The position numbers were made by a program, and so were the translations under genes. From contig JAHBVF010000046.1 in NCBI GenBank assembly GCA_019637685.1, forward strand, positions 1 to 42,999: a DNA stretch of 42,999 nt, read 5' to 3'. Position 1 is the stretch's first letter. Each line of letters opens with the position of its first letter. The stretch comes from Caldilineaceae bacterium (GTDB lineage Bacteria; Chloroflexota; Anaerolineae; Caldilineales; Caldilineaceae). The notes under the pieces are model-generated. The model made no database searches. It was not told the DNA's origin and was given only the letters and a program-made list of their open reading frames with translations. Of the stretch, positions 17,401-25,250 are shown piece by piece.

Positions 17401-19083
17401 CTGGACATCACCACCGCCGATGCCGTGCCCATCGGCCAGCCACAGGTCATCGGCGTCATCCCGCCGGGGGCCAGCGCGGAAGTACAGGTGGGCTACGCCA
17501 CCCTGGGCAAGGCCGGAACCCGGCGCTTGCAGGTGACCGCGGACCCCAACAACTTTGTGCCGGAGAGCGACAAAGCGGACAACAAAGCGATTGTCAATCT
17601 GACCGTGGCCGCACCCCAGGCCCCCAATCTGGCGGTCCTGGCGGGCAATGTGAAGTTCGACCCGGAGACAGCCGAGATCGGCGGCAAAGTCGCGGTCTAC
17701 GCCACAATTCTCAACACAGGCAACGACGACGCCAACGATGTGCTTGTGCTGGTGCAGGATGTGACCGACAGCCGCACACCCCAGCCCATCGGCACAGAGC
17801 AGATTATCGACCTGATCCGGGCCGGGGAGAGCGGCACTGTGCGGGTGGTCTTCGACAATACGGAGGTGGCAGGCACGCGGGTCATCCGGGTCTTCGCTGA
17901 TCCCACAGATGCCATCAGCGAGAGCAACGAACAGGACAACCGCATCACAAAGAGCCTTGCCATCAAACCGCCCGCATTGCCCGATCTGGTGATTACGGAG
18001 AGCGACATCGCCTTCGATCCCACCAGCCCGGTGGCCGGGGATGCAGTGAAAGTGACTGTGACCATTGCCAACAATGGCACAGCAGACGCGGTCGATGTGG
18101 TGGTGCGTCTGGCCGACCTGAGCGACGGCGCGCCCACGCCCATCGGCCAGCCGGTGACGATTGCCAGCCTACCAGTGGGTGGCAGTGAGACCGCCGAATT
18201 CAGCTACGACACCGCGGACAAAGCGGGCGACCGGCGCATTCAGGCCGTGGCCGATCCGGCCAATGACATCGCCGAAAGCGACGAGGAGAACAACCGGGCG
18301 GCGAAGGTGCTGAAGGTGCGTTCACCGGAGGAGAAACCACCAGAAGCACCCAATCTGGTGGTCACAACCAGCGACATCAGCTTCGACCCGACCAGCCCGT
18401 CTGCCGGGGATACAGTGACGATTACCCTGCGTCTGCGCAACGACGGCACGGAGGATGTAACCGACCCGCTGGTGCGCTTTGAGGATGCCACCGGCGACGA
18501 GCCGGAACTCATCGGCGATGTGACGATTACCGGCACACTCAAAGCGGGCAGCAGCGGCGACGCGGTTGTATTCTTCGATACCACCGGCAAGGAGGGGACA
18601 CTCACAATTCGGGTCACCGCCGACCCGGACGGGGCCATCGACGAATCCAACGAAGACGACAACCAGGCCAGCAAGACGCTGACCCTCGGCGCGGCGGACT
18701 CGGCCAGCAGTGCCGGGCCAGACCTGGCGATTCTGCCGGAGGATGTGGCGGTGAATCTGGCCTCGTCCGCCAACAGCCAACTGGTGCGGGTGACCGCCAC
18801 TGTGCAGAACCGAGGATCGGCCCCGGCTCAGGGCATCAGTGTGCATGTGATGGATGTGAGCGGCGGCCGCGCCGTGGCAGTGGGGGAGCCGATGACACTG
18901 GCCCGCCTGGCCCCAGGGGAGCGCACGCCTGTGCGGGTGCTCTACAACGCGGCGGCCAGTAACGGCGAGCTTTCGTTTCAGGTGGTGGTGGACCCAGACA
19001 ACGCCATCGCCGAGGGCAATGAGAGCGACAACCGGGCGAATGTGGCTGTGCTGGTGAGTGATCTGGTGGTGGGGCATCCGTAG
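11449..19083 (+). CDS. Giant secreted subtilisin-like protease with about 15 CARDB repeats
   Basis: A 2,544-aa exported S8 serine protease. The signal peptide covers residues 1-28 (KRPAIFVLALSILLLGFFIS). An inhibitor-like propeptide follows (VPGQVIVRFQPGVT). The catalytic triad is D166 (IIDTGID), H228 (GHGSHVAG) and S396 (NGTSMAAPH), with NNSWGGG as the oxyanion region. A fibronectin-III-like domain (about 465-565) is followed by a MAM/jelly-roll-like domain (about 568-730, MESGDANW to GWYVDDVQV). From about residue 738 to the end there are about 15 CARDB-type Ig repeats of about 119 aa, each starting PNL...NIGF and ending with PNNFI-ESNE-DN. They probably form a cell-surface adhesive stalk. 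I chose the ATG at 11449 because it opens the signal peptide and GGAGAG precedes it. Confidence 0.92.
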   Translation: MKRPAIFVLALSILLLGFFISSGRTTAQSDERPAFVPGQVIVRFQPGVTREQISDFYAQYGLSEKGNLDRDPTDTDEEMRLAASPVDIDEQLIELLENDPRVVYAEPNYLLQISQSQTPPSDPLFDKLWALNNTGQTGGTADADTDALEAWEINTGSREVIVAIIDTGIDYTHEDLAAQMWVNPKECPQGAGKCEADGKDDDNNGFVDDFYGINTIDDSGDPMDDFGHGSHVAGTIGAANNKVGVVGINWNVRFVACKFLSAFGSGTTANAVRCFNYIYDLKNKQKQNILVTNNSWGGGGFSQALMDAMGAPGSPLHICSAGNSNTDSRSYPGAYELPNIISVAATDHEDKYASFSNYGADWVDLAAPGVNILSTVPTGRCAMCDPSGYRAANGTSMAAPHVTGAAALIWSEFGSSLSNEQVKQRIISGVDSLRDRSKQTITNGRLNILNVLERDSTPPAAVADLTPGGVLLTKILLNWTATGDDGMEGKATAYDIRYSQAPISDANFELANRVPDVPEPQAAGFQESVLVGGLAPNTTYYFALKVADNVGNLSELSNVVLARTSSGTIVFEDDMESGDANWTTDDKKSLWHLSNLRFNSPATAWYYGQDKERNYDTGDANSGTLTSKPIEITGADEALLSFYEWSALQFNERFDRTRVQVSTDGKSWETVFESHGTNDEWRKREISLTDFLDGSGSVQVRFWFDTITSSFNEYEGWYVDDVQVRTAKLALPGKERSAPNLVIQTLNIGFNPPSPADGDEVTVNATILNNGSADARSVMVQFVDATSDTPIPIGPPQTVAEVAAGSSGSARIAYDTTGTCAAPPTSTATGCERKIQVIVDPNNFIPESNEADNRATRALTVTPAPAPNLYVSSSNIGFDPSPANSGAQVTIYATILNTGDADAADVVVQFFDATTSSQTTPIGQPQTIDLIPAGSSGRVQVTFDTSGFTADRRIKVEADPNNFIAESKESDNSTTKSLDIEPPAAPNLTLPTGNVGVSPLAPTQGEVVRLTATVLNRGSVDATDVLVQFLDATTSPAVPIGPQQTIASIPAGSSGVAEVFFDTTDKPGDRKLEVVVDPHNFIAETSESDNKSRLTVAVTPLSAPNLSALAANIGFDPASPSAGDSVTLRATILNRGQSDATAVEVQFVDITDGGATPIGERIILPRIRAGSSALAETTYDTTDKDGRRTLQVVVDPGNFVAETDETDNAASSALTVAPAPTPNLVMLAGNIALQPPTPSGGAGVTISAVVLNNGTAAARSVQVLFMDVTGGEATPIGTEQTIALIPVGGSAQAQVSYDLPDGARNRKIQVMVDANNQIREISENDNTATKLIEVSAGALPNLAVLDAAIGFNPAAPHVDEPVSLSAVILNNGDSDATDVIVQFEDVTAGRPVPIGQPQTIASIPAGGSGTVHAEFTPSGPAGEVKIRVVADPGNFIEESDEIDNKGNRSLTVAPAPTPNLSVAVANIGFDPSAPVEGTPVTLIATILNTGDADAENVLVQFSDTTDSGQRPIGALQTIERIPAGGSGTAQVVYETADRDGERKIKVTVDPYAVVSESDETDNTATRVLLVAATAAPNLTIPVENIGFAPATVIEGGSVTIRVTVRNDGTAPASGVVVQFLDVTDKDAQPIGTNQTIETIPAGGSGTAQVVYETSNRCSAPTPGGGGGGCERKIEVVADRNNLIAESNERDNSAQAKFTIGVAALPNLVIKSDNIGFSPDVPASGDQVTIVATILNDGGADAGEVIVSFVEGGTGGAPIGQPQIIDSIPAGSSATAQVTFDTSGRDGDQRVTVVVDPNNFVAETKENDNSTSKTLKMQVEPIPNLNVSSSNVTIVPANPQMGDAVTIHALVLNDGTATATDVVVQFIDATSSSSPLPIGQPLTIDRIPAGGSAGVQMLYPTAGGAEKRSVQIIADPNNFILERSESDNKATKSLTLGAGAAANLVVQPRNIGFHPAAPQEGDRVTISAVVLNDGGEEARDVAVQFLDITTADAVPIGQPQVIGVIPPGASAEVQVGYATLGKAGTRRLQVTADPNNFVPESDKADNKAIVNLTVAAPQAPNLAVLAGNVKFDPETAEIGGKVAVYATILNTGNDDANDVLVLVQDVTDSRTPQPIGTEQIIDLIRAGESGTVRVVFDNTEVAGTRVIRVFADPTDAISESNEQDNRITKSLAIKPPALPDLVITESDIAFDPTSPVAGDAVKVTVTIANNGTADAVDVVVRLADLSDGAPTPIGQPVTIASLPVGGSETAEFSYDTADKAGDRRIQAVADPANDIAESDEENNRAAKVLKVRSPEEKPPEAPNLVVTTSDISFDPTSPSAGDTVTITLRLRNDGTEDVTDPLVRFEDATGDEPELIGDVTITGTLKAGSSGDAVVFFDTTGKEGTLTIRVTADPDGAIDESNEDDNQASKTLTLGAADSASSAGPDLAILPEDVAVNLASSANSQLVRVTATVQNRGSAPAQGISVHVMDVSGGRAVAVGEPMTLARLAPGERTPVRVLYNAAASNGELSFQVVVDPDNAIAEGNESDNRANVAVLVSDLVVGHP
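13660..19060 (+). repeat. CARDB tandem repeat array within the protease gene
   Basis: About 15 diverged in-frame repeats of about 357 bp. Unit starts are recognised by PNL-x5-NIGF-P in the protein, and each repeat contains A-x-ILN-x-G-x-ADA-x-VVVQF and ends with a D-P-x-NFI-x-ESNE-x-DN motif. Two units (about 13,900 and 16,430) carry a cysteine-containing insertion near TG/GGGCERKI. The late units (13-15) are the most diverged. Confidence 0.85.
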
Positions 19084-19106
19084 GGCGAATGCGTCAAACA
19101 ACCGAT

Positions 19107-19174
19107 GAGCAGCGAACGGTTGTCCGTAGGGATCGGCGTTTCCACGGATAACCGTTCGCTGCTCACTCCTTTTT
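19107..19174 (+). terminator. Strong terminator-like hairpin
   Basis: The arms 19107-19126 and 19145-19164 pair over 20 bp with one G-T position and an 18-nt loop, followed after ACTCC by TTTTT (19170-19174). It lies between the protease stop and the HD gene. Confidence 0.7.
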
Positions 19175-19199
19175 GTAGACCTTTTATGGAGGACTTGAA

Positions 19200-19835
19200 A
19201 TGCCCCTGATTCTCGACGAATCTCACATCCGCGGCCTCTACGCCGACGGGGACGCGGCCCACGACTTTGACCACATCCTGCGGGTGACCCGGCTGGGAGA
19301 GCGCATCGCGACTGCCGAGGGCGCGGATGTGGCGGTGGTGGCCGCGGCCGCGTTGCTCCACGACGTGCCGGTATCGGGGGCAAGCCGCAAGGCCCATCAC
19401 CTGGCCGCGGCAGACTTTGCGGGGGAGTATCTGACGGGCCTGGACTGGTCGCTGGCCCAGGTGGAGAATGTGGTCCACTCTATCCGCTCCCACCGCTTCC
19501 GGGATCAGTCCATCCAGCCGGAGACGCTGGAGGCCAAATGCCTGTACGACGCGGACAAGCTGGACAGCATCGGCGCGATTGGGGTGGCGCGGGCCTTCGC
19601 GCACAGCGGAGCGTATGACAGCCGCCTCTGGCATCAGCCCGCGGCCGACGCACCGCCGGACGACGCCAAACCCTCCGGCGCGGACTACACCCCCGTCCAC
19701 GAATTTGTCTACAAATTACAGCGTCTGCTGCCCACACTGCACACACCTACCGCCCAGGCCATCGGCCAGCAGCGCCACGATTTTATGTGCGCCTTCTTCG
19801 CCCAGTTGGACGAGGAGATGCAGGGGAGGAAGTGA
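19200..19835 (+). CDS. HD-domain phosphohydrolase
   Basis: A 211-aa soluble protein with the metal-binding HD signature: HDFDH (H25), ALLHD (H54 D55) and YDADKLDSIGA (D119), the spacing of the HD/YedJ-type hydrolase family. Proteins of this kind hydrolyse nucleotides or other phosphoesters with a divalent metal; the substrate is not evident. GGAGG at 19188-19192 lies 7 nt before the ATG. It is a single gene between the terminator hairpin and a repeat-rich spacer. Confidence 0.85.
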   Translation: MPLILDESHIRGLYADGDAAHDFDHILRVTRLGERIATAEGADVAVVAAAALLHDVPVSGASRKAHHLAAADFAGEYLTGLDWSLAQVENVVHSIRSHRFRDQSIQPETLEAKCLYDADKLDSIGAIGVARAFAHSGAYDSRLWHQPAADAPPDDAKPSGADYTPVHEFVYKLQRLLPTLHTPTAQAIGQQRHDFMCAFFAQLDEEMQGRK

Positions 19836-19845
19836 TCTCTGATCT

Positions 19846-19880
19846 GTGAACGGTGAACAGTTGTCAGTGGACGGTGACGA
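19846..19880. repeat. Heptanucleotide degenerate repeat
   Basis: Consecutive 7-bp units GTGAACG, GTGAACA, GTTGTCA, GTGGACG, GTGACGA lie just after the HD gene. The rest of the spacer to 20070 has a second repeated pattern, CCAATCCCC/CTAATCCCC (about 19928-19970), and no gene. Confidence 0.6.
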
Positions 19881-20070
19881 TTGGCGCGCTGAAGACTGTT
19901 ACCAGCTTACCCGCCCTACTCGCACCCCTGTCCACAATCCCTAATCCCCAGCCACCAATCCCCAACCACCCCGCCAGGAACAAACTGGTGGTTTCTTTAC
20001 GTTCTGGAAGAGGAGTGGTAGGGTAGAATGATCCTGCGCCAGATGGCGTAGAATTATCCGGGAGGACGGA

Positions 20071-22431
20071 GTGGCTATGAAAAACAAACCTGCGCTGTTT
20101 TCTGTGCAGACCCACAGGCGCGCACGGCACATCAGCGCGAGGCGAACGGCCCCACTGCTGGGGGTGATCGTCTCGCTTCTCTTCTCTCTTCTTCCCATCC
20201 AAGGCGGGTTGAGCGCGGCGACCCGCGGCCAGACCGCGGATCCCCCCCCAGCAGCCACCGACGCCGACTCTACTGGGAACTTTACCGGGAACTTTACCGG
20301 GGACTTTGCTCCGGGGGAGGTGCTGGTGGGTGTACGGCGGGATGCCCCTCTTTTTTCCGCCAGGGGCAAAGACGGCGCGGCAGCCAGGGAAGAATTGGCT
20401 GGGCTGGCCGGGATTGCACTGGCTGCTGTGGAGGAGCTGACAATCACTGACGCGGCAGATGCGCCCCGGTTTTTCCGGCTGGGGGTGGAGCCAGGCGCGG
20501 AGATGGCGACAATTGAGCGACTGCGCGGGGATCCGTCTGTTGCCTTTACCGAGCCAAACTGGATTGTGCGGGCGGCGGTGGTGGGCAGCGGCGAGTCGCC
20601 CACGCCGGTGCTGCCCAGCGATCCTCTCTTTCGGGCCAATCAGTGGGGAATGCAGCGCATCGGCGCGCCCCGGGCCTGGGCCATCAGCCAGGGCGCGGCC
20701 TTGCGGGTGGCGGTGATCGACAGCGGCATCGACTTCAGCCACCCGGAGTTTGCCGGACGGCTGTTGGCTGGCAAAAATTATGTAACCCCCGGCCTTTCGC
20801 CCCACGACGATTCGGGCCACGGAACCCACGTGGCGGGCATTATTGCCGCGGCCCTGAACAATGGGGTGGGGGTGGCCGGGCTGGCCCCGCGGGTGCTGAT
20901 CGATCCGCGCAAGGCGCTGAACAGCAACAACGCGGGGACTGTCTCCAATATTGCCCAAGCGATCCGGGATGCAGCCGACGACGGCGCACGCATTATCAAT
21001 TTAAGTGTGACTGTGAGCGAGAACAGCGCGGTGCTGGAAGCCGCGGTCAATTATGCGGTGGGCAAAGGGGTGCTTCTGGTGGGCGCGGCGGGCAATGCCG
21101 CCCCCAATCCGGTCTGGTGGCCGGCGGCCTATGCAGGCGTGATGGCGGTGGGCGCGACAGATATGGCGGACCAGCGCACCTATTATAGCCACACCGGCGC
21201 GGTGGATTTGGCCGCGCCCGGCGGCTTGTCCAGCCAGCTTATCTACAGCACCTGGCCCACGGGGATCAAATGCAGCACAGTCGCACCGACGGGCTATTGC
21301 ACAGCTTTTGGCACGAGTATGTCGGCGGCCTACGTGAGCGGTGTGGCCGCGCTGGTCTGGTCCACCCGGCCCGATCTGACGCTGGTGCAGGTGCGCAATC
21401 TGCTGCTGGAGACTGTGCGCAAAACGGGCGCGCCGTCCACGGATGTGGGCGCGGGGCGATTGGATGCCCAGGCGGCTGTGCGTCAGGCACTGTTGAGCGA
21501 CATTCAGCTTTCCCAGTCGAGTTTGGCACGCCTGGCCGCGGTGGGCAGCCCGCCCTTTACCGAAACGCTGACGCTGGCAAATCCCAGCGGCGATCTGCTC
21601 TTCTGGCAGGCGTCGGTGACGAGCGGCAGCCAATGGCTGGATGTGCGGCCAGCCACGGCCCGAAGCAATCACAGCATCCGCTACGGCGAACCCGCCCAAC
21701 TTTCGCTGGTGATCACCCCCACACTGCTGGCGGCCAGTGATTACACGGGGAGCATTCAGGTGGTGGCGAGCCGGAGCAGCGGCTCCCAAATCAATCTGAC
21801 AGTGCCGGTCAATCTCTTCGTGCGTTCTTCGCTGCGGTCGTCCTGGCTGTCTATGACCAGCCGCCTGCCGTTGCCCCTGGAATGGCAGACGCCCAACGCC
21901 GGGGGCAAGCAGGCAGTACAGTTGACCGACAACAGCAGTATTGGCCTGCTTCTGCCTTTCACCTACACAGTCGAGTCCCAGGCAGTGACGACTGTGCGCC
22001 TCTATGCAGATGGCTTTCTCACCTTTCCGGCCAGCGAAAGTGTGAACAGTCTGCCGGTGGCCTGCACGCCCGACGAAACCGCGGCCGGGCAGGCCATCTA
22101 CGGCTGGTGGAGTGATCTGAATCCTGGCCTGGGCGGGACTGTTTCTACTTTCACCAGCACCGCGGGGGCATTCGTGGCAGAGTTTTTGGATGTGCCGTTG
22201 GCCTCCGCGCCGGAGGAACGGGTCCGTTTTCAGATGGCACTCTTTGCCGATGGCCGGGTGCAGTTGAATTATGCGGCCCTACCCAGCGCGGCAGGAGATG
22301 TGGCCGTGGGGATGGAAGTGAGCGGGGGGCTGTTGTCCACGCGGATTGCCTGCCGCCGGGGATCGACACAATTGGGGGTGTTACCAGTGGCGGGCGAGAC
22401 GATCACAATCCTGCCCACTGATTGGCGATAG
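20071..22431 (+). CDS. Secreted subtilisin-like serine protease with beta-sandwich tail
   Basis: A 786-aa S8-family protease. A long basic N-terminus with paired arginines precedes a hydrophobic signal segment (about residues 31-50). The linker holds a 12-bp tandem repeat giving GNFTGNFTGDF. A propeptide-like region follows (PGEVLVGVRRDAP to FTEPNW). The catalytic residues are D217 (VIDSGID), H250 (GHGTHVAG) and S416 (FGTSMSAAY), with AAGN as the oxyanion segment. The C-terminal 300 residues are two beta-rich domains: one BACON-like (TLTLANPSGDLLFWQASV), then one with YADGFLTFP. Starts GTG 20071 and ATG 20077 are both served by GGAGG at 20061-20065. It probably degrades extracellular protein. 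It converges with the glycosyltransferase gene, 3 nt away. Confidence 0.9.
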   Translation: MAMKNKPALFSVQTHRRARHISARRTAPLLGVIVSLLFSLLPIQGGLSAATRGQTADPPPAATDADSTGNFTGNFTGDFAPGEVLVGVRRDAPLFSARGKDGAAAREELAGLAGIALAAVEELTITDAADAPRFFRLGVEPGAEMATIERLRGDPSVAFTEPNWIVRAAVVGSGESPTPVLPSDPLFRANQWGMQRIGAPRAWAISQGAALRVAVIDSGIDFSHPEFAGRLLAGKNYVTPGLSPHDDSGHGTHVAGIIAAALNNGVGVAGLAPRVLIDPRKALNSNNAGTVSNIAQAIRDAADDGARIINLSVTVSENSAVLEAAVNYAVGKGVLLVGAAGNAAPNPVWWPAAYAGVMAVGATDMADQRTYYSHTGAVDLAAPGGLSSQLIYSTWPTGIKCSTVAPTGYCTAFGTSMSAAYVSGVAALVWSTRPDLTLVQVRNLLLETVRKTGAPSTDVGAGRLDAQAAVRQALLSDIQLSQSSLARLAAVGSPPFTETLTLANPSGDLLFWQASVTSGSQWLDVRPATARSNHSIRYGEPAQLSLVITPTLLAASDYTGSIQVVASRSSGSQINLTVPVNLFVRSSLRSSWLSMTSRLPLPLEWQTPNAGGKQAVQLTDNSSIGLLLPFTYTVESQAVTTVRLYADGFLTFPASESVNSLPVACTPDETAAGQAIYGWWSDLNPGLGGTVSTFTSTAGAFVAEFLDVPLASAPEERVRFQMALFADGRVQLNYAALPSAAGDVAVGMEVSGGLLSTRIACRRGSTQLGVLPVAGETITILPTDWR

Positions 22432-22434
22432 GCG

Positions 22435-24444
22435 CTATTCGATAATCTCCACAGGTCCACATATCTGGCCTGCGCCCTGGCCCAGGCCCACCACCACCCG
22501 ATAGGGACCGGGTGGCGTAGCGGGGTTGAGATTGATGTCCCCCTCCACTCGCATCCATTCACCGGGCTGCCAGAGGCTGGTGGGGAACCTCTCCAGGCTG
22601 CTGTCGGGCCGGGGCAATAACTCGCCCCATACGCCATCGCCGCCCGTCCCATCCCCGCCCACCACCCGGGCAAAGAGCGGATAATTCTCGGCCACCGGGG
22701 CCGACGCCCGCAGCCAGAGCCGAATGTGTACCCAGCCGCTGGGCGGGTGCATCCGTATATCCCCGGCAGCCACACGGGGGGTGACAATCTCGCAGGCTGT
22801 CAGTTGGATAGATGGGGCCACTTCGGCGCGTGGATAGACGGCAGTCGCGGCCAGGGGGGGCAACTCGGCATAGCGGGTGTGCAGGGCGTAGCCGCTGAGT
22901 TTGATGCCCGCGGGAAACTGCTCTGTGACCAGCGGGTAGTTCTGGGTCAGCCACTGCTCCACCAGTCCCTCGTCGTCCACACCAGTCAGGTGGCTCTGCC
23001 AAAGCCAGAGCGTCTGCGCGCCCAGCGCGGTTTCGATGCCGTGCAAGGGCGGACCGATCACACTCTCCATCTGGTCTGGGGTCAGCGGCCCGCCAAAGAG
23101 GCCAAAGACGGGCAGCACCTCTGGGCCAATGCGTTGCTCCAAATACCAGGCCACCGCGGGCTGCAAATAATTTACGTGGGCCACCCCGCCCGCGGAGAGG
23201 CCCGGCGACTGGGCCTGATAATCAGCCACATACGATGCCGCGGCCCGCCAATCCTCCCGCAGCATCCCCGGCGACCAGAGCACAGGCAGAGACGCGGCCA
23301 GCAATCCCAATGCCAGGCCAGCGCTGCTCCACCCGGCCCCCACCCGCCAGCGCCAGATCGCCACAGCGCCCCGTGCCGCGGCCCAGAGTGCAAAGGGAGC
23401 CAGGAAGAGATAATAACGGTCTTCCTTAAAAATGTTGGCATTGGTGGCCTGCAACAATCCGGCAATCAAAAGCGGGGGCAGTCCCCAAAGAGCCAACAGC
23501 AGGCTGACCCGTCTTTCGCTTCCCTTTGCCATCAAAACCCCAACCAGCATCAATCCAACAAAAACGAGCACTCCGCCAGTGACCAGCCAACCGGTCCAGC
23601 CGGCGCGCCAGAGGGTGAAGACCTGCACCTGTCGCCACAGATTGGACAGAAATCCGTCGAAAGCGGCCATACGCGGGCTTTCGCTGTCGTTGATCAGCCA
23701 GGCGTTGCGGGCCAACGGCAGAAAGAGAAGGGTTGTGATGCCCAGGGCAGTCACGCCTTCGGCCAGCCGCGGGGGGCGTTTCCAGGCCAACACCAGCAGG
23801 GACAATCCCAGACCGGGCAGGAAAAAAGCGGCGAACAGATAGCTGTAGAGGGCGTAGGTGAGAGAGACAACCAGGCCGACCCATTGCAGAACGCGGAGCG
23901 GGGAACGGGGAACGGGGAACGTATCGGTCTGTGTTTGCGCATCCGCTGGGGAGAGCGCGGCCACCAGAAAATAGGTGGCCCAGATGATGGCTGTGGCCGC
24001 GGGTTGGAACATCCGCAGTTCCTGGCTATACCAGACGAGGGCGGGGCTGAGCGCCACAAAGAGGGCAGCCAGCAGACCGATAGCCCGTCCGCTGAGCCGG
24101 GTTGCCAGCAGCAGCACGCCCCAAACAGTGAGGATACCGAGCAGGCTGCCCAGTATGCGCAGAGCGCTGTCGTTCTGCTGCAGCCCAAAGAGGGCCAGCC
24201 ATTCCTGCCAAAAATGGAGGGTCAGGTAATAGGCAGGGGGGTGCTTTTCCTGCACCAGTCGAAAGCCGATCTCCCAGATTTCCAGCGGGGGACGGGCCGC
24301 CCAGTCCAGGGAGACAATCTCGTCGAACCAGAAACTGTGATAGCCCAGCCGCCAGAAACGGGTGAGCGCGGCCACAGCCAGCACGAGCAGCTCGGACAGG
24401 GGGGCTGTGGGCCAACGGGCGGGGGCGGGGGGATTCACAGTCAC
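22435..24444 (-). CDS. Multi-pass membrane glycosyltransferase, GT39-like
   Basis: A 669-aa polytopic membrane protein of the GT-C fold. After the first helix it has HSFWFDEIVSLDWA with the acidic pair D41 E42, then EKHPPAYYLTLHFW (H68), the two hallmark loops of the PMT_2/ArnT-like glycosyltransferase families. About ten further membrane helices lead to a soluble exoplasmic C-terminal domain (about 460-669). It starts with GTG at 24444, overlapping the ATPase stop by 4 nt, so translation is probably coupled. The DNA coding for the loop near residue 180 contains three exact GGGGAAC units (23900-23920), read as part of TFPVPRSPLRV. This looks like a repeat insertion tolerated in frame. Confidence 0.82.
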   Translation of the reverse strand: MTVNPPAPARWPTAPLSELLVLAVAALTRFWRLGYHSFWFDEIVSLDWAARPPLEIWEIGFRLVQEKHPPAYYLTLHFWQEWLALFGLQQNDSALRILGSLLGILTVWGVLLLATRLSGRAIGLLAALFVALSPALVWYSQELRMFQPAATAIIWATYFLVAALSPADAQTQTDTFPVPRSPLRVLQWVGLVVSLTYALYSYLFAAFFLPGLGLSLLVLAWKRPPRLAEGVTALGITTLLFLPLARNAWLINDSESPRMAAFDGFLSNLWRQVQVFTLWRAGWTGWLVTGGVLVFVGLMLVGVLMAKGSERRVSLLLALWGLPPLLIAGLLQATNANIFKEDRYYLFLAPFALWAAARGAVAIWRWRVGAGWSSAGLALGLLAASLPVLWSPGMLREDWRAAASYVADYQAQSPGLSAGGVAHVNYLQPAVAWYLEQRIGPEVLPVFGLFGGPLTPDQMESVIGPPLHGIETALGAQTLWLWQSHLTGVDDEGLVEQWLTQNYPLVTEQFPAGIKLSGYALHTRYAELPPLAATAVYPRAEVAPSIQLTACEIVTPRVAAGDIRMHPPSGWVHIRLWLRASAPVAENYPLFARVVGGDGTGGDGVWGELLPRPDSSLERFPTSLWQPGEWMRVEGDINLNPATPPGPYRVVVGLGQGAGQICGPVEIIE
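23893..23920. repeat. Heptanucleotide repeat inside a coding region
   Basis: Three exact GGGGAAC units (23900-23920) are preceded by a degenerate one, GCGGAGC (23893-23899). Twenty-one base pairs equal seven codons, so the reading frame is kept. Confidence 0.75.
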
Positions 24445-25250
24445 GTCAGATTGGCGAGGAAAGCGCCGGGCTGGTTGAGAAAATCCCGGGTGATGGTGAC
24501 GTGCTCCAGTTGATCCCAGGGGATGGCGCGGGGGGGTGCTTCATCGAAGCTGAGAATTGTGGCGTCTGGAAAAGCCATCAAAATCGGGGAGTGGGTGGCA
24601 ATGACAAATTGGGCCTCCCGCTGGACCATTTCGTGGAGCAGGGCCAGAAACCCCACCTGGCGCAGGGGGGAAAGGGGCGCTTCTGGTTCATCCAATAGAT
24701 AGAGACCGCCGGGCACGAAGCGGGCCTGAAAAAGGGCCAGAAAGCTCTCGCCGTGGGAGCGGGCGTCGATCCCCTCGCCATAGCGCTGGCGGATGGCGGC
24801 CAACTCGCCGGCAAAGGGCATGCGGGCGAGTCCTTTGGCATATTCCGAACGGTCCGCATACTCTTCTTCCACCGCGGCCAGGTCGGCCTCCAACTCCCGC
24901 TGTATCCGGTCCATACGCCGGGCAAAGCCGAAAAAGTCCTCTGCCCGCAGAAAAAAGCCCCTGTGGTTACGTTTTGCCCAGCCAAAGGTGAAGAAACGGG
25001 ACAGTTGTCGGGCCGAAGCCAGCGTGGCGTCCCGGTCCACATCCGACGCGCCCACCGCGGGCAGGCGGCTGCCCGCCGCGATCATCTCCATCAATGTGGA
25101 TTTTCCCGACCCATTCTCGCCCACCAAAAAGGTGACAGGTGTCTCGAAGCGTAGACTCTCCAGACGGGCGATCACGGGCACATTGAAGGGAAAGGTCTTC
25201 TGTTGGGCGGGGAAGTTGGCCCTTTTGGTCACGCTTTGCAGGTGGATCAT
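24441..25250 (-). CDS. ABC/AAA_21-type ATPase
   Basis: A 269-aa soluble ATPase with the ABC-type P-loop order. Walker A GENGSGKST is at 44-52, a signature-like SHGES at 165-169, Walker B LYLLDEPE at 183-190, and the switch histidine H220 is in VIATHSP. There are no membrane segments. It resembles the predicted AAA_21 or ABC ATPases of unknown substrate (RloC/OLD-like relatives without extra domains), not a transporter subunit, because no permease is adjacent. It lies between a 61-aa gene that ends immediately upstream and the glycosyltransferase it overlaps by 4 nt. The three genes therefore form an operon whose purpose is unclear. Confidence 0.88.
   Translation of the reverse strand: MIHLQSVTKRANFPAQQKTFPFNVPVIARLESLRFETPVTFLVGENGSGKSTLMEMIAAGSRLPAVGASDVDRDATLASARQLSRFFTFGWAKRNHRGFFLRAEDFFGFARRMDRIQRELEADLAAVEEEYADRSEYAKGLARMPFAGELAAIRQRYGEGIDARSHGESFLALFQARFVPGGLYLLDEPEAPLSPLRQVGFLALLHEMVQREAQFVIATHSPILMAFPDATILSFDEAPPRAIPWDQLEHVTITRDFLNQPGAFLANLT

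Noticed and set aside
13660..19060. CRISPR-like or other non-coding direct repeat array
   Set aside because: The repeats are about 357 bp, in frame and encode CARDB domains.
22726..24513. Plus-strand 595-codon frame opposite the glycosyltransferase
   Set aside because: Antisense shadow of a membrane-protein gene; the Gln/Gly/Pro-rich translation has no features.
24441..25250. ABC transporter ATP-binding subunit
   Set aside because: Walker motifs and a signature-like motif are present, but there is no permease or binding-protein gene nearby and the layout fits stand-alone AAA_21-type ATPases better.
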